64,000 nucleotides of DNA from Actinomycetes bacterium (GTDB lineage: Bacteria > Actinomycetota > Acidimicrobiia > Acidimicrobiales > Acidimicrobilacustridaceae): assembly GCA_029782145.1 (NCBI GenBank), contig JAKOVH010000030.1, positions 496,001 through 560,000 on the forward strand, written 5' to 3'. Below, piece by piece: positions 1 through 7,416 of this stretch. Each line of letters opens with the position of its first letter. Position 1 is the first letter of the stretch. Below the pieces are notes generated by a model. That model worked only from the letters and a program-made list of their open reading frames with translations, searched no databases and had not been told where the DNA came from. A program made the translations under genes and the position numbers.

Positions 1-278
1 CGGTCGTCGAACCAGCCGTCGGGCCCCCGCACCGCCAACGGCAGCCAGTTCGGGAGGTTGACCATGCTCTCGTTGGTGACCTCCCGACCGTGGACGTCGT
101 CCGAGCGGCGGTTGAAGATGCCGGCGGCGTAGGTGCCGGGGTAGTGGACGCCGTCGGCCTTCGACTCGGGAGCGGCGCCGCGGGTCGCGAAGTAGCCGTT
201 GCCGAGCGTGCACAGCGCCTCGCGCAACCCCTCCCGGGCCGGGTCGAAGCCCTCGTAGATCAGTCGCCAGTCGCTCAT
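1..278 (-). CDS. GH65-family glycoside phosphorylase/hydrolase, N-terminal part (runs off window)
   Basis: The reverse strand reads from an ATG at 276-278 to the window edge, giving 92 codons. The protein opens with MSDWRLIYEGFDP and continues with LCTLGNGYFATRGAAPE, a GTYAAGIFNR segment and ENVNLPNW-like residues (ESMVNLPNW). This is the typical start of the N-terminal beta-sandwich of GH65 enzymes, which phosphorolyse maltose, trehalose, kojibiose or related disaccharides in the cytoplasm. The catalytic (alpha/alpha)6 barrel lies outside the window, so the substrate cannot be told. The start is preceded on its strand by GAGGCAGGGGA, a possible ribosome site. Confidence 0.85.
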   Translation of the reverse strand, partial: MSDWRLIYEGFDPAREGLREALCTLGNGYFATRGAAPESKADGVHYPGTYAAGIFNRRSDDVHGREVTNESMVNLPNWLPLAVRGPDGWFDD

Positions 279-339
279 GTGTCCCCTGCCTCGCAGTCAA
301 GGCTTCCGTGGTCCGACGAGGACGTCCAGGGACCATCGG

Positions 340-402
340 CACGGTTCGACCGTCGTGCGGCACCGTTCGATCGTCGTGCGGCACCGTTCGCCGTCATCGG
401 GT
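340..402. repeat. 21-bp tandem repeat, about 3 copies
   Basis: Two near-identical 21-base units (340-360, 361-381) beginning CACSGTTCGAYCGTCG are followed by a decayed third (382-402). They lie in the non-coding gap between the GH65 gene and vapC. No function is apparent. Confidence 0.6.
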
Positions 403-429
403 GCCCTCCGGGTCCTCGACCGGCAGCCC

Positions 430-480
430 GTTCTGGTGGAGGTCTACCCCCGGAATCGGGGGACGATCCTCCACCAGAAC
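430..480 (-). terminator. Strong nested hairpin downstream of vapBC
   Basis: A perfect 13-base inverted repeat (GTTCTGGTGGAGG at 430-442, complement at 468-480) encloses a second perfect stem (CCCCCG 447-452 with CGGGGG 457-462, loop GAAT). It starts 42 bases after the vapC stop in the direction of transcription. There is no U-tract, so it is an intrinsic-type terminator or a 3'-end stabilising stem. Confidence 0.65.
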
Positions 481-521
481 AAGCGCGTGTGCGGGCCGCA
501 CCGGACCGCCTGTCCGTGTCG

Positions 522-944
522 TCAGTGGTCCTGCGGGTTGGCGATGTGGAGCCCTCGTCGTTCGGCGGCGTCGCAGAGCGCGGTGTCAGCGCTGGTGAGG
601 ATCTCGGCCTCCACCGTGAGGGCCGCCGCGAGGTGCACGGCGTCGCAGCCTCGCAGCTGCTCGTCCTCGGCGAGGTCGGCGGCCAACTCGACGAGGTCCT
701 CGGTGATCGCGACCAAGCTCATCTCCTCGATGAGCCCGGCGAGGTCGACCTTCGCTCGCTTCAGCTGGGCTCGAGTGATGCGGCCGCTCCGGTGTGCGGC
801 AGCCAACGCTGCTCGACCTTCGACGACGAGCAGGGCAGCCGACGTCAACGACTCGGCGGCGTCCCACATCAGCCCGGCTCCCTCCGAGCCGTCTTCCTCG
901 ACGACCAGCTTGAGGAGCGTCGAGGTGTCGACGTAGGTGATCAC
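522..944 (-). CDS. vapC: VapC-type PIN-domain toxin ribonuclease
   Basis: This 140-residue protein has the size and layout of VapC toxins, which are Mg-dependent ribonucleases that cleave specific tRNAs or rRNA. The four acidic metal ligands of the PIN fold are visible: D6 in the opening strand (MITYVDTS), E42, D101 in RGCDAVHLAAAL, and D120 in LTSADTAL. Its GTG start overlaps the antitoxin stop (GTGA at 941-944), the usual translational coupling of a toxin to its antitoxin. No residue looks lost, so the toxin should be active. RNA target cannot be inferred. Confidence 0.9.
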   Translation of the reverse strand: MITYVDTSTLLKLVVEEDGSEGAGLMWDAAESLTSAALLVVEGRAALAAAHRSGRITRAQLKRAKVDLAGLIEEMSLVAITEDLVELAADLAEDEQLRGCDAVHLAAALTVEAEILTSADTALCDAAERRGLHIANPQDH

Positions 945-1222
945 CGCCGCTGTTCGGCGACGAGGTCGCTCACCGAGCCCTTCGGTGCGATCCGGTTGGC
1001 CGGGCGGGTGCGCTTGGCCTGCGTGGCGGGGCGGACGAGGCCGGCTGCGATCAGCTCCGCCAGTCGATCGGTCGAGGCGTCGATCGCTGACAGCCGGGCA
1101 ACCGGCTTCCCCCGGTCGGTGACGATCACGTCCTCACCGTCCCGCACCCGTTCGAGGTACCGGCTCAGGTTGTTCTTCAGGTCCCGCACCCCGACCTCGA
1201 CCCGTGAAGTGGCCACATTCAT
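941..1222 (-). CDS. vapB: VapB/Phd-type antitoxin
   Basis: This 93-residue protein has the Phd/YefM-type N-terminal DNA-binding segment (VGVRDLKNNLSRYLERVRDG, then VIVTDRGKPVARLSAI) that binds its own promoter, and a basic C-terminal tail that would wrap the PIN toxin. I start it at the ATG at 1222. An in-frame ATG at 1285 exists, but the 1222 start has a TACACT -10 hexamer six bases upstream, so the message is probably leaderless. It is co-transcribed with vapC, four bases overlapping. Confidence 0.88.
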   Translation of the reverse strand: MNVATSRVEVGVRDLKNNLSRYLERVRDGEDVIVTDRGKPVARLSAIDASTDRLAELIAAGLVRPATQAKRTRPANRIAPKGSVSDLVAEQRR

Positions 1223-1228
1223 GCTCGC

Positions 1229-1234
1229 AGTGTA
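1229..1234 (-). promoter_or_regulatory. -10 hexamer TACACT, leaderless start of vapB
   Basis: TACACT ends six bases before the vapB ATG, placing the transcription start on or next to the first codon. It sits in GCTAGCTACACT, so autorepression by VapBC could act here. Confidence 0.5.
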
Positions 1235-1313
1235 GCTAGCTCTGGGCGCCACCTTGCTCGGAGCGAACTTCGCTCTCCTCGGCAACTGAATGGCCCGAAA
1301 AGCCTTGGCAGCG

Positions 1314-1390
1314 TGGTGGGCGCTGAGGGACTCGAACCCCCGACCCCCTCCTTGTAAGGGAGGTGCTCTCGCCAGCTGAGCTAAGCGCCC
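1314..1390 (-). tRNA. tRNA-Val (anticodon UAC), CCA encoded
   Basis: Read on the minus strand the 77-base gene folds as a cloverleaf. The acceptor GGGCGCT pairs with AGCGCCC, and the D arm contains TTAGCTCAGCTGG. The anticodon stem CCTCC/GGAGG carries loop CTTACAA (anticodon TAC), and the T arm holds GGTTCGAGTCC. Discriminator A and CCA are encoded at 1314-1317. Anticodon UAC reads GUA/GUG valine codons. Confidence 0.93.
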
Positions 1391-1674
1391 GAAGGGCCTT
1401 CGGCCCGGCGCGGCAGCGTAGCCGTCGCTCCGGCGGGGCCGCTCCGCTGGCGCAGCTCGGCACCGGCCGGCACGGGGCAGAGCGGCCCCTCGTAGGTGGT
1501 GATGGTGGCGACGACCTCGTCGCCGGTGACCTCGACGGACTCGATGACCAGGGTGGCGATCCCGCCGGGAGCGCCGGGGCGCTCGACCCGGTGCACGAAC
1601 CCGGCCACCGGCAGCTCGTCGCCGAAGGGGCTCTGCGAGCGGTGGTAGGTGACGACGTCGGTGTGCCTGTGCAT
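1381..1674 (-). CDS. Hypothetical protein, 97 aa, stop codon inside the tRNA
   Basis: I do not recognise a family. From the ATG at 1674 (MHRHTDVVTYHRSQSPFGDE) the product is a small soluble protein with alternating strand-like stretches (IATLVIESVEVTGDEVVATITTY). It ends in a basic Pro/Ala tail whose stop overlaps the 5' end of tRNA-Val by ten bases. The readable N-terminal part suggests a real gene, but the tail may reflect loss of an earlier stop. An in-frame upstream ATG at 1773 would overlap the neighbouring gene and is less likely. Confidence 0.5.
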   Translation of the reverse strand: MHRHTDVVTYHRSQSPFGDELPVAGFVHRVERPGAPGGIATLVIESVEVTGDEVVATITTYEGPLCPVPAGAELRQRSGPAGATATLPRRAEGPSGA

Positions 1675-1720
1675 GCCCCCATCATGCGAAGGGGGTGTGA
1701 CAGTCGAGCCGCAGGGGCGG

Positions 1721-2275
1721 TCAGGCCCGCCGGCCGAGGAACGCCAGCATCCTGGTCTGCTCGTCGGCCCCATCGGGCGCCTCGAGCGCCGGTCCGCACA
1801 CGCCGTTCGAGCGCAGGGCGTCGCCGAACACCTTGGTGCCCTCCATCACGAAGCGCACGTCCTGTTCGGGGATGGTCGTGTCCAGCCCGGCCGCCTCGGC
1901 GAGATCCCACCGGTGCACGACCAGGTCGAAGCAGACGAAGCGGTCGACCGCGGTGGCGAACGAGGTGCGGCCGAAGAACCCGTCGAACTCGGCGGCCGCC
2001 GCCTCCGGGTCGTCGAGGTCGGCCTGCACCTGGGCGCTCGCGAAGGCCCAGGCCCCGGCCGGGTCGGTGTCGACCGGCGGGCCCTCGCGCCGTGACCGGC
2101 CCACCAGCCCGAGGAACAGCCCCTGCGTGTCGACGACGTGGCGCACGACGTCACGCGCGGTCCACCCCTCGCACGGCGACGGGTTGTCCCAGGCCCCGCT
2201 GGGCACCTCGGAGATGGTGGCGGCGAAGGCGCCGGCCAGGCGGCGGTAGCGGTCGGCGACGGTCTCGTGCTCCAT
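1721..2275 (-). CDS. TIGR03086-like DinB/mycothiol-dependent-maleylpyruvate-isomerase-type protein
   Basis: The 184-residue protein has the layout of the actinobacterial TIGR03086 group in the DinB/MDMPI four-helix superfamily. It opens with a helix (VADRYRRLAGAFAATI), then the hallmark SPCEGWTARDVVRHVV with a metal-ligand histidine, and a second histidine in DLVVHRWDLAEA. Members bind a divalent metal and many use mycothiol, but this protein's reaction is unknown. I use the ATG at 2275; an in-frame start at 2353 would overlap the upstream HAD gene. It ends 47 bases beyond the start of the next small gene. Confidence 0.8.
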   Translation of the reverse strand: MEHETVADRYRRLAGAFAATISEVPSGAWDNPSPCEGWTARDVVRHVVDTQGLFLGLVGRSRREGPPVDTDPAGAWAFASAQVQADLDDPEAAAAEFDGFFGRTSFATAVDRFVCFDLVVHRWDLAEAAGLDTTIPEQDVRFVMEGTKVFGDALRSNGVCGPALEAPDGADEQTRMLAFLGRRA

Positions 2276-2337
2276 GGCCCCAGCCTGCCTCCGTCCGGGC
2301 CGGCGGTCCACGGCCACTCGCCGCTCGCTCCTCGGCG

Positions 2338-3126
2338 CTACAGGTCGAGCCAAGCGGGGAGCCCGGCCACCGAGTCGAGCACCGCGTCCGGTGGGGTGCC
2401 GCGCTCGAGGTCGTCGGGGCGGAACTTGCCCGTGCGGACGAGCACCCCTCGGATGCCGGCGGCCTGGGCGCCGTGCACATCGGCCTCGAGGTCGTCACCC
2501 ACCATGGCGACCGACGCCGCCGGCGGCGGCCCGAGCTCGGCGACGGCCGCGGCGTAGAAGGCGGGGGAGGGCTTGCCCACGACCGTGGGGATCATGCCCG
2601 AGGCCGCTTCGAGGCCCAGGACGAAGGCGCCGCTGTCGAGGGCGAGCCCCGCCTCGACCTTCCAGGTGAGGTTGCGGTGCATCACCACGAAGACGGCGCC
2701 GTCGACCAACCGCCGGAACGCACGGTCGAGCAGGTCGTAGGTGAACTCGGGCCCGGCGCCACCGAGGACGATCACCTCGGCGTCCTCCGGCGCGGCGACG
2801 AGGTCGACGCCGTCGAGGTCGCCGGCCACGTCACCGCTCGTGAGCACCCAGCAGCGGGCGCCGGGGTGGTGGCGGCGCAGGTGGGCGGCGGTGGCCACCG
2901 GAGCGGAGATCACCTCCGCCGCGTCGCACGGGATGCCGGCGCCATCGAGCGCCGTCGCGAGCGCGGCGCGGGTGCGCGAGGTGGTGTTGGTCAGGAACCG
3001 GAAGGGGAGGCCGGCTCGGCGGAGGGCGGCCACGGTCTCGGCGGCGCCGGGCAGCGGTCGCCAGTCGACGGTGAGCACGCCGTCGATGTCGAGCAGCACG
3101 CCCTCGACGCCCAGAGGCCCCGGCAT
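2338..3126 (-). CDS. HAD-IIA subfamily phosphatase (LHPP/NagD-like)
   Basis: This 262-residue protein belongs to the haloacid dehalogenase superfamily, subclass IIA, the group of NagD and the mammalian LHPP phosphatase. Motif I is LLDIDGVLT (nucleophile D13, acid D15). Motif II is FLTNTTSR, and motif III and IV are GKPSPAFY and AMVGDDLEADV near residue 210. The cap domain lies between motifs II and III as in C2-cap enzymes. It probably hydrolyses a small phosphorylated metabolite in the cytoplasm. The TACGGT hexamer six bases upstream of the ATG suggests a leaderless transcript of its own. Confidence 0.85.
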   Translation of the reverse strand: MPGPLGVEGVLLDIDGVLTVDWRPLPGAAETVAALRRAGLPFRFLTNTTSRTRAALATALDGAGIPCDAAEVISAPVATAAHLRRHHPGARCWVLTSGDVAGDLDGVDLVAAPEDAEVIVLGGAGPEFTYDLLDRAFRRLVDGAVFVVMHRNLTWKVEAGLALDSGAFVLGLEAASGMIPTVVGKPSPAFYAAAVAELGPPPAASVAMVGDDLEADVHGAQAAGIRGVLVRTGKFRPDDLERGTPPDAVLDSVAGLPAWLDL

Positions 3127-3132
3127 GGCCCG

Positions 3133-3138
3133 ACCGTA
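3133..3138 (-). promoter_or_regulatory. -10 hexamer TACGGT, leaderless HAD gene
   Basis: TACGGT lies six bases before the ATG of the HAD phosphatase, the spacing expected for transcription starting at the start codon. Confidence 0.45.
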
Positions 3139-3175
3139 GGCCAGCGCCCGTGCCCGGGCGAGCGGTGCGGGTCGC

Positions 3176-4345
3176 TCAGGAGGCGGGAGGGACGGCGGCC
3201 GGCACGGCCGGCACCCGCCAGTCGACCCGCGTGCCGCCGGTGTCGCGTCGGCTGACCCAGCAGCTGCCGCCCATCTGCTCGGCCCGGGCCGTGAGGTTGC
3301 CCATGCCGTTGCCGCCGACGACGGCGTCGGGGATGCCCACGCCGTCGTCGAGCACCGAGAGGCGGACCTCCTCGTCGACCTCGATGACGATGCGGGCCTC
3401 GGACGCCGAGGCGTGGCGGGCGATGTTGGTGAGCGCCTCGCGCAGCACCGGCAGCAGGTGCTCGGCGATGCGGGGGTCGATGGCCTCGATGGCGCCGTCG
3501 AACTGCAACCGGGGGGAGAACCCGAGCGTCGGGCGCAGCTCGTTGGCCAGGCGGATCATCTCGCCGCGCAGCCCCGGGCCGCCGTCGGGCGGGGCTTGCA
3601 GGGCGAAGATGGCGGTGCGGATCTCCTTGATGGTGGCGTCGAGCTCGTCGACCGTCCGCTCGATGCGCTCACGGGCCTCGCCGTCGTCGACCCGGGCCGC
3701 CGTCCCCTGCAGGGCCATGCCGGCGGCGAACAGGCGCTGGATCACCGTGTCGTGCAGGTCGCGGGCGATGCGCTCACGGTCCTCGGTGACGGCGAGGGTG
3801 TGGCGGATGCGACGGTTCTCCTCCTCGCCGGCCAGGCGATCGGTGATGTCGCGCACGGTGGCGATCACCGCGGTGCCCCCGGCGCTGGTGATGGGGCTGA
3901 GGCTGATCTCGACGGGGAACTCGGTGCCGTCACGGCGACGGCCGAGCAGGTCGATGCCCGCGCCCATGGCACGGGTGCGGGGGCCCTGGGCGTACTTGGC
4001 GCGATGGGTCTGGTGGGCCGTGCGCAGGGCCTCGGGGAGGAGGATCTCCACCGACTTGCCGAGCAGCTCGCCCCGGTCGTAGCCGAACAGCTCCTCGGTG
4101 CGCTGGTTGACCAGCAGGATCTTGCCGTCGAGGTCGGCCATGACGATGCCGTCGGGGGCCGCCTCCACCACGCTCCAGATGATCCGGTCGTCGAGGCCGG
4201 CGTCGGCGAGCGGCCGCACCATGTCGTCGACGGGTGGAGCAGGCAGGCGCCCGGGTGCCGTGTCGGGGTGTTCGGGGATCTCGGGCTCGGCTGCCACCGT
4301 GTCGCTCCTGGGGCCGCGGCGGTCGGACCGCTTGACCGCCGACAT
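3176..4345 (-). CDS. PAS-domain sensor histidine kinase, NarL/DevS-type
   Basis: From the ATG at 4345 the product has 389 residues and no transmembrane segment. A PAS domain (about 50-170: IIWSVVEAAPDGIVMADLDG, later GTAVIATVRDITDRL) is followed by a HisKA_3 dimerisation helix with ERIARDLHDTVIQRL, phospho-acceptor H198. A C-terminal HATPase domain follows, with N-box REALTNIARHA, DDGVGIP and GMGNLTARAEQMGG. This C-terminal half resembles DevS/NreB kinases, but there is no GAF domain, so the signal is whatever the single PAS senses. No cognate response regulator is adjacent. An alternative ATG is at 4360. Confidence 0.88.
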   Translation of the reverse strand: MSAVKRSDRRGPRSDTVAAEPEIPEHPDTAPGRLPAPPVDDMVRPLADAGLDDRIIWSVVEAAPDGIVMADLDGKILLVNQRTEELFGYDRGELLGKSVEILLPEALRTAHQTHRAKYAQGPRTRAMGAGIDLLGRRRDGTEFPVEISLSPITSAGGTAVIATVRDITDRLAGEEENRRIRHTLAVTEDRERIARDLHDTVIQRLFAAGMALQGTAARVDDGEARERIERTVDELDATIKEIRTAIFALQAPPDGGPGLRGEMIRLANELRPTLGFSPRLQFDGAIEAIDPRIAEHLLPVLREALTNIARHASASEARIVIEVDEEVRLSVLDDGVGIPDAVVGGNGMGNLTARAEQMGGSCWVSRRDTGGTRVDWRVPAVPAAVPPAS

Positions 4346-4415
4346 GGTACAGACCCCCATGGGACCTCCGGCAGCCGGAGATGGGACTTTCGACCTCTTG
4401 CGTGGCTGGGGCATG

Positions 4416-4429
4416 GTGTCGTTTGACAC
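4416..4429. promoter_or_regulatory. Small dyad GTGTC-N4-GACAC in divergent intergenic region
   Basis: A perfect 5-base inverted repeat with a GTTT spacer lies between the divergent histidine kinase and the small gene at 4461. It may be an operator for either. No protein can be assigned. Confidence 0.3.
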
Positions 4430-4460
4430 AGGTGGCCGCCGGGGCCGGTCGGGAGACGAG

Positions 4461-4754
4461 ATGGACGACGGTGACGAGGGGATGGAGCGGTGGGCCGACG
4501 ACGCCGCCGTCGAGCGGGCGGTGCTGGCCGAGACGCCCGAAGGGCGGGTCATCGCCGCCGAGTTCGTGGCCACGTTCGGGGCCTTCGTGTCGCAGACCGT
4601 GCGGCCCCTGCTGCGAGAGGTGTCCGAGGCCGGCGGTGAGCCGCAGCTGCTGGTCAACGGGCTCGCCGAGCTGATGCGCTCGGTGGCCGGCTCGCTCGAG
4701 CTCCCGGCCGGCGAGCGCCAGGGCAGCCCGGCCGACCGAGCCGATCCCCGGTAG
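4461..4754 (+). CDS. Hypothetical protein, 97 aa, acidic N-terminus
   Basis: Not recognised. The ATG at 4461 follows GGGAGACGAG, a plausible ribosome site. The product starts MDDGDEGMERWADDAAVERA and appears to be two or three amphipathic helices (VIAAEFVATFGAFVSQTVRP, LLVNGLAELMRSVAGS). It has no cysteines or membrane segment. It diverges from the PAS kinase and ends 22 bases before the MFS gene, so it could be co-transcribed with that exporter. An upstream in-frame ATG at 4414 is possible. Confidence 0.5.
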   Translation: MDDGDEGMERWADDAAVERAVLAETPEGRVIAAEFVATFGAFVSQTVRPLLREVSEAGGEPQLLVNGLAELMRSVAGSLELPAGERQGSPADRADPR

Positions 4755-4776
4755 CCGGCCGCCGACACCCGCCTCG

Positions 4777-6444
4777 GTGCCCAGCCCCTCCTCGACGCCG
4801 ACCGGACCGACCGGACCGACCGCACCGACCGGACCGACAGCACCGCCGACGCCGCTCGCCACGGCCGCGGTCGTGCTGGCGGTGGCGGCGGTCGGCGTCA
4901 CCACCACGGCCCTCGGCGTCGTCGGTCGGCCGGTCGCCGACGACCTCGGCGTGGGCGCGGTCGCACTGGGGTGGGCGGTCAACGCCTACCTGCTGGTGGC
5001 CGCCTCGCTCGCGCTGGTCGGTGGTCGGCTGGGTGACCGGTTCGGGCGACGCCGCGCCTTCGGTGCCGGCTGCGCCCTGTTCGCCGTCGGCTCTGCCGTC
5101 GCTGCGCTGGCACCCGGGGTGGCCGTGCTGATCCTCGGGCGGGTCCTGCAGGGGCTCGGGGCCGCCGTGCTGCTCCCGTCGTCGATCGAGGTCATCGCCG
5201 CCGAGCGGCGCGGTGTCGACGAGCACCGGGCGCTGCTCGTGCGGGGCACCACGTTCTCGGTGGCGTTCGGCATCGGGCCGCTCGTCGGTGGCCTGGTCGG
5301 TGACACGCTGGGATGGCGCTGGCTGTTCGTGCTGGTGGGGGCCCTCGCGGTGATGCCGGCCGTCGTCGCCCTGGCAGGCCGCGGTGGACCCGAGCCCGAG
5401 GGCGAAGCGCTCCGCGACGTGCCCGGCGCCGTCCTGTCGGTGATCGGGGTGCTCGGCGTGGTGCTCTTGGCCGAACGCAGCCGCACGTGGGGGAGCTCGT
5501 GGTGGGGCCTGGCCGCGGCGGCGCTGGGCGCGATCGTGCTGGTGGCGTTCGTGGCGTTGGAGCGACGCAGCCCGGCGCCCCTGCTGCACCCGTCGCTGCT
5601 GCGCGACCGGGTGGTGGCGGGAGGGGACCTGGCGACGTTCGCCTCCTCGCTCGGGATGCTCGGCCTGCTCTACTTCTTCGGCATCTACGCCACGTCGGCC
5701 GCGGCGCTCGAGCTCTCGGGGCTCGAGGTGGCGCTCGCGCTCGTGCCCTTCGCCGCGTCGCTCGCCCTCCTCGGGTGGTTTGCCGGCTATCTGGTGCGGC
5801 GCCTCGGGCGGGCCGTCCCCGTCGTGCTCGGGCTGGGTCTGATGGCGGCCGGCTTCCTGGTGCTCTCGCGCACCACCGCCGGCGCCGACGACGCGGCCCT
5901 GCTCGTCCCGCTCGCCGTCTGCGGCGTGGGCGCCGGGCTGGCGAACGCCTGCGTCACGGGCCCGGCCGTGCTGTGGGTGCGCCAGCTCCGCGTGGGGGAG
6001 GCGGCGGGCGTCGCCAGCCTGGCCCGGTTCAGCGGCACCGCGCTGGCCGTCGCCATGGGCACCGCCACCTACCTGGGCGTCGGCACCCACCACGTCGTCG
6101 CCTCCGGCGCTGCTCCGGCTCCCGCAGCGGAGGTGGCCGCCGCCGGCGGATCTCCGGGCGTCGGTGCCGACGAGCTGGTGCTCGGCGGCAACGCCTTCGA
6201 GCGCGCCCTCGCCGGGCTCGACCACGACCTGCGCGAGCCGTTCCGCAGGGCGGTGCAGCTCGACACCGTCGACGGCTTCAGCGCCACGATGCGGTGGACG
6301 GGCGTGACCGTCGCCGTCGCCGCGGTGGTGAGCGGGTGGCTCCTGCGCCGTGGCCGTCAGCCGCGCCAGAGCTCGAGCGGCGTGCGGTCCCGCGGCCCGC
6401 TGAAGGGCAACGGCACCGCAGCGCCCGAGCCGGCCGAGGCGTAG
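4777..6444 (+). CDS. MFS drug/solute exporter, DHA2 (EmrB/QacA)-like
   Basis: This 555-residue integral membrane protein has about 14 hydrophobic segments and the MFS signature between helices 2 and 3 (GGRLGDRFGRRRAFGAGC). The EmrB/QacA-type proton antiporters share this length and LQGLGAAVLLPSS in helix 4. It probably exports a toxic or lipophilic compound; substrate unknown. Its N-terminus carries an unusual low-complexity GPT/APT tract before the first helix. The GTG at 4777 is the only start upstream of helix 1 that I see. Its 3' end overlaps the convergent oxidoreductase gene by 88 bases. Confidence 0.88.
   Translation: MPSPSSTPTGPTGPTAPTGPTAPPTPLATAAVVLAVAAVGVTTTALGVVGRPVADDLGVGAVALGWAVNAYLLVAASLALVGGRLGDRFGRRRAFGAGCALFAVGSAVAALAPGVAVLILGRVLQGLGAAVLLPSSIEVIAAERRGVDEHRALLVRGTTFSVAFGIGPLVGGLVGDTLGWRWLFVLVGALAVMPAVVALAGRGGPEPEGEALRDVPGAVLSVIGVLGVVLLAERSRTWGSSWWGLAAAALGAIVLVAFVALERRSPAPLLHPSLLRDRVVAGGDLATFASSLGMLGLLYFFGIYATSAAALELSGLEVALALVPFAASLALLGWFAGYLVRRLGRAVPVVLGLGLMAAGFLVLSRTTAGADDAALLVPLAVCGVGAGLANACVTGPAVLWVRQLRVGEAAGVASLARFSGTALAVAMGTATYLGVGTHHVVASGAAPAPAAEVAAAGGSPGVGADELVLGGNAFERALAGLDHDLREPFRRAVQLDTVDGFSATMRWTGVTVAVAAVVSGWLLRRGRQPRQSSSGVRSRGPLKGNGTAAPEPAEA
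4798..4840 (+). repeat. 9-bp tandem repeats in the start of the MFS gene
   Basis: Four to five imperfect ACCGACCGG units encode a Gly-Pro-Thr/Ala-Pro-Thr tail ahead of the first membrane helix. Slippage in such a tract could vary the length of the N-terminus in-frame, three residues per unit. Confidence 0.6.
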
Positions 6445-7394
6445 GCCGCGCACACGAGCTCCAGGGCCCGCCGGCCGAAGCGGGCTCCGACCGTGGCCGG
6501 CCCGCCCGCCCGGGCTCGATCGAGGGCCCGCAGCTGCTCGACGTAGCCCAGTCGCCAGAGGTGGGGCTCGACGCCCGGCTCGTCGGCGGGCAGGGCGACC
6601 GGTTGGCCGTCGCGCTCCAGCGCGGGGACGGGCAGGAGGTCGGCCCGAACCACGCCGGTGGCGCTGGAGGCCTGGAGGTCCCACAGGGCGTCGGGGTGGC
6701 GCCAGCTCGACTCGATCCGTGCCTCGAGGCCCGAGGCGAAGCGGATCCGCACCTCCGCCTCGTCGTCGACGGCCTGCCCGGGTGGGCTCGACAGGCGGGC
6801 CAGGGCCTCCACCGGCTCGTCGTCGCCGGCGAGCAGGAGCACCGCCCCGACGGCGTGCACGCCGAGGTCGAGGAGCGTGCCGCCGCCCCACGAGGGCCCG
6901 GGGAGCTCGCCCCGGTCGGGTGCGGGGGAGAGGGTGCGGACCTCGATGTAGCGCAGCGGGCCCAGCTCTGCGGCCATCGCCACCGCCCGGCTGACGAGCG
7001 GCGAGAAGGCGAGGTTCTCGCCGTACACCACGACACCGCCGGCATCGGCCGCCTCGACCAGCGCGTCGGCGGCGGCCAGCGTGGCGGCCATCGGCTTCTC
7101 GACCAGCACCGCCGCGCCGGCGCGGAGGGCATGGAGGGCGTGGCCGACGCGCTCGGCCGGCGGGGTCGACACCACGACCGCCCCGGCTCCGGCAGGCAGC
7201 TCGGCGAAGGGGGACACCCGGGCGCCGAGCTGGCCGGCGCGCTCGGCCGCCCGCTCGGCGCTGCTCGACGCCACGGCGACGACCGGCAGGCCCGCCGCCG
7301 CCGCCGCCAGGCCGTGGATCACGCTGATCGTCCCCGCCCCGGCCAGGGCCAGTGAGAGCGCGGAAGACGGGGCGGTGGGGCGGCGGCGCAGCAC
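6357..7394 (-). CDS. Gfo/Idh/MocA-family NAD(P)-dependent oxidoreductase
   Basis: A 345-residue protein with an N-terminal Rossmann fold (LALAGAGTISVIHGLAAA, a GxGxxxxxH variant) and the family EKP motif (LVEKPMAATLAAADALVEAA). It has a C-terminal sheet domain with the GGTLLDLGVHAV segment, which provides the catalytic histidine/aspartate region. These enzymes oxidise or reduce sugars, inositols or similar polyols. The substrate is not indicated by context. The GTG start has TACCGT seven bases upstream, suggesting a leaderless message. The 3' end overlaps the convergent MFS gene. Confidence 0.87.
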   Translation of the reverse strand: MLRRRPTAPSSALSLALAGAGTISVIHGLAAAAAGLPVVAVASSSAERAAERAGQLGARVSPFAELPAGAGAVVVSTPPAERVGHALHALRAGAAVLVEKPMAATLAAADALVEAADAGGVVVYGENLAFSPLVSRAVAMAAELGPLRYIEVRTLSPAPDRGELPGPSWGGGTLLDLGVHAVGAVLLLAGDDEPVEALARLSSPPGQAVDDEAEVRIRFASGLEARIESSWRHPDALWDLQASSATGVVRADLLPVPALERDGQPVALPADEPGVEPHLWRLGYVEQLRALDRARAGGPATVGARFGRRALELVCAAYASAGSGAAVPLPFSGPRDRTPLELWRG

Positions 7395-7401
7395 GGCCCG
7401 G

Positions 7402-7407
7402 ACGGTA
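7402..7407 (-). promoter_or_regulatory. -10 hexamer TACCGT, leaderless oxidoreductase gene
   Basis: TACCGT ends seven bases before the GTG start of the Gfo/Idh gene. Confidence 0.4.
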
Positions 7408-7416
7408 CCTGCCGGG

